Assembly: GCA_002371345.1 (NCBI GenBank) | Contig: DFHY01000117.1 | Span: 1 to 48,927, forward strand | Origin: Lachnospiraceae bacterium UBA3711 | GTDB taxonomy: Bacteria; Bacillota; Clostridia; Lachnospirales; Lachnospiraceae | Direction: 5' to 3' | DNA: 48,927 bases | In this document: positions 43,712-48,927 of the stretch, one piece after another | How positions within the stretch are numbered: the first letter of the stretch is position 1 | Layout: the number at the start of each line of letters is the position of its first letter | Position numbers and translations under genes: made by a program | Notes under the pieces: generated by a model | Databases searched by the model: none | The model's input: the letters and a program-made list of their open reading frames with translations, nothing else | Told to the model about the DNA's origin: nothing

Positions 43712-44995
43712 ATGAAGAAACAATTACTGTTCGCGTTAATATATGCCGTATCTGTCGGCGCCGCGGGTATGACAGCGATGGCCGACACGGATGCATTCCA
43801 TGTGGAGGCTCCGGAAGACCCGGGAGAATACGCGCTTGACGCGGATACTCTTGACCAGGAAAGGCTTGACGCGTGGAACACATACAGGGAAGCTGCGCTT
43901 GACGATGATGTGCTGAAGGAAGAGACACAGGAGTGCGTCATGACTTTCGGTGAGGTACAGATGCGCTATTATGTCGCCGTAATTGGAGATAAGCCTGAGG
44001 ACGGCTACCCTCTCTATATCGCTATGCACGGAGGCGGCAGCGATGATACTCCTGACTTTAATGACGAGCAGTGGGATGAGATGAAGGAGTACTACAGTGA
44101 TGAGCTTGAATGCGGCGTATACGTGGCGGTACGCGGAGTGCGCGATACCTGGGATACTCATTTTAATCCGGAATCATATCCCCTCTACGACAGGCTGATA
44201 AGATATATGATCCTGACACAGGACGTCGATCCGAACCGTGTCTATCTTGAGGGATTCTCGGCAGGAGGGGACGGCGTCTATGCGATAGGTACGCGTATGG
44301 CTGACTGCTTCGCGGCTCTTAATATGAGTTCGGGACATCCGAACGGTGTCGAGGTGGTCAATCTCTACAGGACGCCTATACAGCTTCAGGCAGGCGAGTA
44401 TGATGACATGTATGACCGGAATACCGTAACCGCCGAATACGGGCTTAAGCTTGATGAGTATCATGGTGTGTACGGAGGCTTTGAGCACAGGACGCTGATT
44501 CATTACGACTGCGGACATAATTATGACGACAGTGCTCCGGATCCGATCCCGGTGATGAAGGATGTGAAAGCGTGGCTTGAGAACGGAGACAGAAGCCATG
44601 AGGATGTGGATTCATTTCCTCCTGACTACATGGATCAGTTTACCCGGGACCCGCTTCCGGAAGACATCATATGGGATCTCAGTACAAGGGCCGACAGCCG
44701 GGAGGTTGAGAGCTGGTACTATCTCAAGGCGCCTTACACAATCAACTCAGGAATCATCCAGGCGGCGTACAGCAGGGACAATAATCTTGTGCTGGTCGAC
44801 ACAAACGGCGTAGATGGGGAATTCAGCATACTTCTCAACGAGAAGATGGTTGATTTCTCGCAGCCGGTCACTATTGTTGTGAATAACGAGGAGAAAGTGC
44901 TCAACCTTGTTCCGGACTGGAGAGTACTTATGGAGACCACTGCCCTGAGGGGAGATCCGAATTATCAGTTTGAGGCCGAGGTTGTGGTGCGTTAG
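43712..44995 (+). CDS. Exported alpha/beta-hydrolase (esterase-like)
   Basis: A 427-residue exported protein; ATG 43712 is preceded by GAAGGG 11 bases upstream and starts a signal peptide ending near TAMADT. The alpha/beta-hydrolase fold is shown by the oxyanion region YIAMHGGGS (residues 105-113) and the nucleophile elbow EGFSAGGDG with S183. A late His in YDCGHNYDD is the likely third triad member. It resembles PHB-depolymerase/feruloyl-esterase-type hydrolases. The C-terminal 130 residues form a beta-rich domain with NNEEKVLNLVPDWR, also seen in related dienelactone-hydrolase-like proteins. It probably cleaves esters on extracellular polymers; the substrate is unknown. Confidence 0.85.
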   Translation: MKKQLLFALIYAVSVGAAGMTAMADTDAFHVEAPEDPGEYALDADTLDQERLDAWNTYREAALDDDVLKEETQECVMTFGEVQMRYYVAVIGDKPEDGYPLYIAMHGGGSDDTPDFNDEQWDEMKEYYSDELECGVYVAVRGVRDTWDTHFNPESYPLYDRLIRYMILTQDVDPNRVYLEGFSAGGDGVYAIGTRMADCFAALNMSSGHPNGVEVVNLYRTPIQLQAGEYDDMYDRNTVTAEYGLKLDEYHGVYGGFEHRTLIHYDCGHNYDDSAPDPIPVMKDVKAWLENGDRSHEDVDSFPPDYMDQFTRDPLPEDIIWDLSTRADSREVESWYYLKAPYTINSGIIQAAYSRDNNLVLVDTNGVDGEFSILLNEKMVDFSQPVTIVVNNEEKVLNLVPDWRVLMETTALRGDPNYQFEAEVVVR

Positions 44996-44999
44996 CCCT

Positions 45000-46400
45000 T
45001 TACATCACTATGATCTGACGCTGCCGTTCATGGCGCAGTCCCCGGCCTGTTTTGTTTGTCACTATCATCTCCCACAGATGGGACGCATATATATCCTCAT
45101 TCGGAATGTCTGAGAACGGAATACCTGTGGACAGCGGAACTAAGCTGTGCGCACTTATCTGCCGCAGAAGAGGCTGGGCGGTCTTCCTGAATCCCAGAAC
45201 CCGCGCGCATAGCGCGGGTTTTTCATCCTTGCGTATTCTGAGAAGAACATGCAGGAGAGAACGGCGGATGCGGGCAAGAGTGTACTGCTTTGACTGTATC
45301 AGTGCAGCGAACTGCATAAAGCCGGTATATTGATTCAGGTATCTGTCAATACGGTTGGAGAGATCCTCGTCGATATCCGCAAACTCCTGAAGCCGCCCCC
45401 GCATATCAAGAAGCTCGTGGTGCAGAAGAAGATCGAGATCTCCAGGAACGACCCAGCGGCCGCACTTCAGCTCATCGCTCAGGAGAGCGAGAGAGGATGA
45501 CGGAAGCTGTGATATGTATCGCTCCGGAAGAATCATGCTGTGCTCAAGCAGGGCGGTACGTATCGCTGAGGCTGAGGAAAATCCGCCGGGATGGACCTTG
45601 CGGCCCGAAGTCTGAACATTATCAGCGTCCTGCAGGTTATCCCGGCTGTCCGAAGAGCCGGTATAAGCGCAGGCCTGACCCTGATGATAGTCACCAAGCC
45701 GTTTGACCGGGATCATCTTCATCGGGCTGCCCAGCCTTATGGCGGCTTTCATGTATTCTATGGCGAGGATGTTGTTGGGCATGGCGAGGGAGTCCATGAT
45801 CTCATCAGGGGTGAAGCCTGCATACGGAGCGTTACCGGATGAAAAGTCACGATCATTATCTGCCTTGCCGGATGAAAAGCCGCCATCAGAAGCCGCACGG
45901 GCGGCGCGGCCAGGTGCCGCGAGGCCTGCACGGCCGGCCTCGTGCAGCGAGGCGAAGGCCTGTGCTCTTGCCCTGGGGAAGGATACTCCTTCGCGCAGCT
46001 TATTCCTGAGGGCTGTTTGGTATGCTTCAGGCTCTTTTCCGGCGAAAAAACGCGCTGCCTGCCGGAGCAGCTCAAATTTATCAGCTTCCTCACATCCAAA
46101 TGACAGAGCATCTACACATCCGAGGGAATCCAGCAGGCGGACTCCTCCCCCCGCAAAGAATTCAGCGCTTCCGGCAGCGCTTCTGACCGGGAGCTCAAGG
46201 ACGAGATCCGCCCCGGCCTCCAGAGCCATGCGGCCGCGGATCCATTTGTCTATAAGAGCAGGCTCGCCGCGCTGTGTAAAATCAGGGCTCATGACTACGA
46301 TTACATAGTCAGCGCCGGACAACTCGCGGGCTTTTTTTAGATGATACGCGTGCCCGCAGTGAAGCGGATCATATTCAGCTATAATTCCTACTGTCTTCAT
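45000..46400 (-). CDS. tmcAL: tRNA(Met) cytidine acetate ligase
   Basis: A 466-residue protein. The nucleotidyltransferase start GIIAEYDPLHCGHAYHLKKA (residues 5-24) has the H14-x-G16-H17 signature and is followed by VVMSPDFTQRGEPALIDKW, both diagnostic of TmcAL (YlbM), which uses ATP and acetate to acetylate the wobble cytidine of elongator tRNA(Met). It is longer than usual (about 400) because of a low-complexity insertion at residues 155-195 with repeated FSSG and Ala/Arg-rich stretches. GGGAG lies seven bases before ATG 46400. The stop is four bases from the stop of the convergent esterase, and a plus-strand terminator lies within its coding sequence. Confidence 0.92.
   Translation of the reverse strand: MKTVGIIAEYDPLHCGHAYHLKKARELSGADYVIVVMSPDFTQRGEPALIDKWIRGRMALEAGADLVLELPVRSAAGSAEFFAGGGVRLLDSLGCVDALSFGCEEADKFELLRQAARFFAGKEPEAYQTALRNKLREGVSFPRARAQAFASLHEAGRAGLAAPGRAARAASDGGFSSGKADNDRDFSSGNAPYAGFTPDEIMDSLAMPNNILAIEYMKAAIRLGSPMKMIPVKRLGDYHQGQACAYTGSSDSRDNLQDADNVQTSGRKVHPGGFSSASAIRTALLEHSMILPERYISQLPSSSLALLSDELKCGRWVVPGDLDLLLHHELLDMRGRLQEFADIDEDLSNRIDRYLNQYTGFMQFAALIQSKQYTLARIRRSLLHVLLRIRKDEKPALCARVLGFRKTAQPLLRQISAHSLVPLSTGIPFSDIPNEDIYASHLWEMIVTNKTGRGLRHERQRQIIVM
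45198..45224 (+). terminator. Plus-strand intrinsic terminator inside tmcAL
   Basis: ACCCGCGC (45199-45206) pairs with GCGCGGGT (45212-45219), followed by TTTTTC. It acts in the plus direction, about 200 bases beyond the esterase stop, where there is no terminator in the four-base intergenic gap. It therefore probably ends the esterase transcript within the antisense of tmcAL. Confidence 0.7.
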
Positions 46401-46637
46401 AGTGTCTCTCCCGTATGCTTTTATTCTTACTCTTAATTAGTGTTCCTGTCCAGATAAAGAGCGGCGTATGATGTTGTTTATTATTTTGAAAACCCGCAAA
46501 ACAGAGCGGAGTCTTTCAGTAAGATTCTTAAAATAATGAATGACCCGAGGCACAATAACTGATAAAATAAAGATGCTGCACTCAGGTGATGTTGTTAACA
46601 TGTGGAGAATTTGATGAGACGGTCAGGAGGATGTGAT
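46401..46637. promoter_or_regulatory. Divergent promoter region of tmcAL and the aldolase operon
   Basis: No gene is visible in these 237 A+T-rich bases. GATAAAAT near 46561 on the plus strand may hold a -10 box for the aldolase operon, but no convincing -35 could be paired with it. The minus-strand promoter of tmcAL was not identified. Confidence 0.35.
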
Positions 46638-47276
46638 ATGAACTACAGGGAAAAGATTGTTGAGAGCGGGATACGGATCCTTCACTCGGGACTGACGGTT
46701 GAGACTTGGGGCAATATCAGCCTGCGTGATCCTGATACCGGGCTTATATATATGACGCCGTCCGGCATGCCGTACGATACGCTTGCCCCGGAGGATGTTG
46801 TGGTTATGGACAGCGGCTTCCGGATTGTTGAGGGGGTCAGGAAACCGTCCATAGAGTCCGGCATGCATATCCGGATCATGAATGAGCGTTCTGACGTAAA
46901 CGCAATTATCCACACACATCCGGTGGATTCTCAGATCTTTGCCTGCCTTCACAGGGATATACCTCCTGTCATTGACGAGGCCGCGCAGATACTTGAGGGA
47001 ACGGTGCGCTGTGCGCATTATGCTCTTCCGGGATCGGACGAACTTGCCGAAAACGTCGTCAGCGCGCTCGGGAAAGGTGCTGCGTGTCTGATGGCAAATC
47101 ACGGCGCGGTATGTGTAGGCGGAGACATTGACAGGGCTTTTCGTGTGTGTACTGTGCTTGAGATGACGGCCAGGATATATTACAAGGCTCTGTGCATCGG
47201 AGATCCGAAACCGATTGACGACGATAAGGTCGCGTATATGGTTGACTTTGTCAGGAACCGCTACGGACAGAGATAA
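46638..47276 (+). CDS. Class II aldolase, L-fuculose-phosphate aldolase-like
   Basis: A 212-residue protein. ATG 46638 is chosen because AGGAGG (46625-46630) is seven bases upstream; the frame is open from 46602. The zinc and catalytic residues E73, H92, H94 (HTHPVD) and H155 (NHGAV) stand at the same numbers as those known for E. coli FucA, and WGNISLRD, MTPSGMPYD and EMTARIYYKA also fit. Family members cleave fuculose- or rhamnulose-phosphate or epimerise ribulose-5-phosphate; the FucA numbering favours an aldolase making dihydroxyacetone phosphate and an aldehyde. It is followed 31 bases later by a sugar isomerase, a likely operon for degrading one sugar. Confidence 0.88.
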   Translation: MNYREKIVESGIRILHSGLTVETWGNISLRDPDTGLIYMTPSGMPYDTLAPEDVVVMDSGFRIVEGVRKPSIESGMHIRIMNERSDVNAIIHTHPVDSQIFACLHRDIPPVIDEAAQILEGTVRCAHYALPGSDELAENVVSALGKGAACLMANHGAVCVGGDIDRAFRVCTVLEMTARIYYKALCIGDPKPIDDDKVAYMVDFVRNRYGQR

Positions 47277-47307
47277 GCATTTTGTGATTAAGGAAAGGAG
47301 AAGCAAG

Positions 47308-48552
47308 ATGAGTGGCAGCCTGAAAAAATATCAGATTGACACAGACGAAAACCGCGCGTTTCTGAGGTCGATGACCGAAGACCTTCTAAGCTTCGGGCAC
47401 AGGGTTCCGTCTCCGGGCGGATCATCGTACTATCTGCTGTCGGACGGAAGTCCGTGGAAGGAGCATGAGAGGGAGACATACATCACGTCCAGGATGGTGC
47501 ATGTGTATTCTATCGGGCAGTTTCTCGGCCATGAAGGCAGTGAAGCGCTCGCGGACGCGGCGCTTTCGGGACTCAGAGGCGAGCTGAGAGATTCCGGGAA
47601 CGGAGGATGGTATCCGGGGGTGACGGCAGACGGAAAACCGCTGAGCGGAAAGGTGTGCTACGCTCATGCTTTCGTGATTCTGGCAGCGTCGTCAGCGTGC
47701 CTGGCAGGAAGACCGGGGGCAGAGGAACTTCTCGGGAAGGCCATTGCGGATTATGACATGCATTTCTGGAATGAAGAAGACGGCATGGCTGTTGACACAT
47801 GGAATACAGAGTTTACCGTTCTTGATGATTACCGGGGCCTGAACGCGAACATGCATACAGTTGAGGCGTTTCTCGCGGCTTCTGATACGACAGGAGATGA
47901 GAAGTACAGAGAGAGGGCAGGAAGAATCATAGACCGGGTTATCGGCTGGGCGGCAGACAATGAATGGAGGATTCCGGAGCATTTCACCAAAGACTGGGTT
48001 CCGGATCTGGAGTGCAACCGGGACAGACCGGACGATCAGTTTAAACCGTACGGAGCAACGCCAGGCCACGGAATCGAATGGTCCAGGCTCATAACACAGT
48101 GGGCGGTATCGACCTTCGGAAGTGCTGACGGGCAGGCTGAGAGGTACATCGATGCCTCACAGAATCTGTTCAACCGCGCCGTGGCGGACGGATGGGACTC
48201 AGACGGCGCGCCCGGACTGGTCTACACGACGGACTGGGAAGGAAAACCTGTAGTCCATGACCGGATGCACTGGGTTCTGGCGGAGGCAATCAACACTTCA
48301 GCCGTTCTTTACCGTGTGACCGGCAAGCAGGAATACGCCGCCAGATACGCGGCGTTCATGCAGTATCTGGACGAGAAAGTGCTGGACAAGGTGCATGGTT
48401 CATGGATCCACCAGATGAACAGCGTCAATGAGCCGATAGATACGGTATGGCCCGGCAAGCCCGATATTTATCACGCGCTGCAGGCGACCCTGATCCCGTA
48501 TCACGATCCGGGAGTGTCCATAGCGAAAGACATTAAGCTGTCATTAACTTAA
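47308..48552 (+). CDS. AGE-family aldose-ketose isomerase, YihS-like
   Basis: A 414-residue protein of normal length for the N-acylglucosamine 2-epimerase family. ATG 47308 follows AAGGAAAGGAG; upstream in-frame starts overlap the aldolase gene. Motifs shared with YihS are RMVHVYSIGQFLG (near 62), LRDSGNGGWYPGV, the central NANMHTVEAFL (near 182), TPGHGIEWSRL (near 252) and MHWVLAEAIN (near 320), which carry the likely catalytic His residues. YihS isomerises sulfoquinovose and also mannose/fructose-type sugars. With the adjacent aldolase it would convert an aldose to a ketose; the specific sugar is not shown by sequence. Confidence 0.87.
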   Translation: MSGSLKKYQIDTDENRAFLRSMTEDLLSFGHRVPSPGGSSYYLLSDGSPWKEHERETYITSRMVHVYSIGQFLGHEGSEALADAALSGLRGELRDSGNGGWYPGVTADGKPLSGKVCYAHAFVILAASSACLAGRPGAEELLGKAIADYDMHFWNEEDGMAVDTWNTEFTVLDDYRGLNANMHTVEAFLAASDTTGDEKYRERAGRIIDRVIGWAADNEWRIPEHFTKDWVPDLECNRDRPDDQFKPYGATPGHGIEWSRLITQWAVSTFGSADGQAERYIDASQNLFNRAVADGWDSDGAPGLVYTTDWEGKPVVHDRMHWVLAEAINTSAVLYRVTGKQEYAARYAAFMQYLDEKVLDKVHGSWIHQMNSVNEPIDTVWPGKPDIYHALQATLIPYHDPGVSIAKDIKLSLT

Positions 48553-48566
48553 ATCCCTGAATGCCC

Positions 48567-48587
48567 TGCCGGACACCCCGTCCGGCA
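48567..48587. terminator. Hairpin between convergent isomerase and hydrogenase genes
   Basis: TGCCGGAC and GTCCGGCA pair perfectly (eight pairs) around ACCCC, ending directly before the stop codon of the minus-strand gene. No strong T-run; likely shared by both transcripts. Confidence 0.55.
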
Positions 48588-48927
48588 TCATGGATTATCA
48601 CAGATATGATCATCAGGCTCCATATGCCCGTCGCGGTACATGGAGAACTGATCCATAGGATAGTTTCCGAGATTCTCTAGTATCCCACGCCCGTCAGCGG
48701 CCGCGAGCAGGCTGTTGCGGGCTTTTGTGACCAGCGTCTCCGCCTGGTGCCTGGAGGGGCCTCCGACGCATCCTCCTGAACATATCATACCTTCAATAAA
48801 GTCTTCTTTAAGCCGGCCGCTCTTGAGCAGAAGAAGGGCTTTCCTGCACTCATCACCGCCTGCGCATGTCAGAAGCGAGATGTCGGATGTGTCCTCGCCC
48901 ATTTCCCGCATAACCTCCATCACAGCG
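48588..48927 (-). CDS. [FeFe]-hydrogenase-type protein, C-terminal end
   Basis: The gene enters from beyond the right edge and ends at TGA 48590-48588; about 112 residues are visible. The stretch FIEGMICSGGCVGGPSRH corresponds to the C-terminal H-cluster-binding segment of [FeFe]-hydrogenases (typically EGMACPGGCxGG), with both cysteines present. The preceding LTCAGGDECRKALLLLKSGRLKEDF is typical of clostridial hydrogenase or hydrogenase-like proteins of the monomeric group. Met-Ala-Cys-Pro is here Met-Ile-Cys-Ser. Whether it makes hydrogen or serves as a sensor cannot be judged without the N-terminal part. Confidence 0.78.
   Translation of the reverse strand, partial: AVMEVMREMGEDTSDISLLTCAGGDECRKALLLLKSGRLKEDFIEGMICSGGCVGGPSRHQAETLVTKARNSLLAAADGRGILENLGNYPMDQFSMYRDGHMEPDDHICDNP

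Overview
The window looks like the chromosome of a Gram-positive anaerobe of the Clostridia, most likely Lachnospiraceae. The reasons are strong purine-rich ribosome binding sites, roughly half G+C, SpoIIE/RsbU-type phosphatases, the CD1871A/NapH-like/TlpA redox module, an [FeFe]-hydrogenase end, and large exported proteins with the acidic Glu/Thr/Ser linkers and Cys-rich repeats typical of that family. This is inference from gene content. I see no rRNA, tRNA, phage, insertion sequence or CRISPR array.

Layout. (1) 1-2981: the end of a ribose-type sugar ABC transporter (ATPase, permease), then a GntR/LacI-type regulator. (2) 3303-7091: a membrane protein ending in a CD1871A-like CxxC motif overlaps a fusion of a membrane polyferredoxin with a TlpA thioredoxin, a probable electron relay to exported thiols; a cytoplasmic GH5 glycosidase follows. 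(3) 7378-10161: a secreted thermolysin-family protease behind a leader with tandem 21-22 bp repeats and an intrinsic terminator. (4) 10229-11958, minus strand: a diadenylate-cyclase-domain protein and YbaK. (5) 12276-13628: a secreted TlpA-like protein. (6) 13897-23211: one apparent operon with a thioesterase, an MFS permease carrying a propeller and a Cache-like sensor, a membrane PP2C phosphatase, a DUF2156 protein, and an EamA permease fused to Cache, HAMP and PP2C. (7) 23413-24663, minus: an isolated trpB. (8) 24876-44995: a zinc-ribbon membrane protein, then six exported proteins (S41 peptidase, subtilase, a 3229-residue PI-PLC/repeat protein, an SH3 protein, a small unknown, an esterase). 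(9) 45000-46400, minus: tmcAL. (10) 46638-48552: a fuculose-phosphate-aldolase-like enzyme and a YihS-like sugar isomerase. (11) 48588-end, minus: the C-terminus of an [FeFe]-hydrogenase.

How the parts may fit. Much of the window serves the outside of the cell: about eight predicted exported proteins, a likely extracytoplasmic thiol relay, and two membrane phosphatases that could signal extracellular conditions to an anti-anti-sigma partner not encoded here. The most unusual items are the permease-sensor-phosphatase operon, the redox fusion pair, the DAC-domain protein and the repeat-bearing leaders upstream of the M4 protease and of the 42797 gene.
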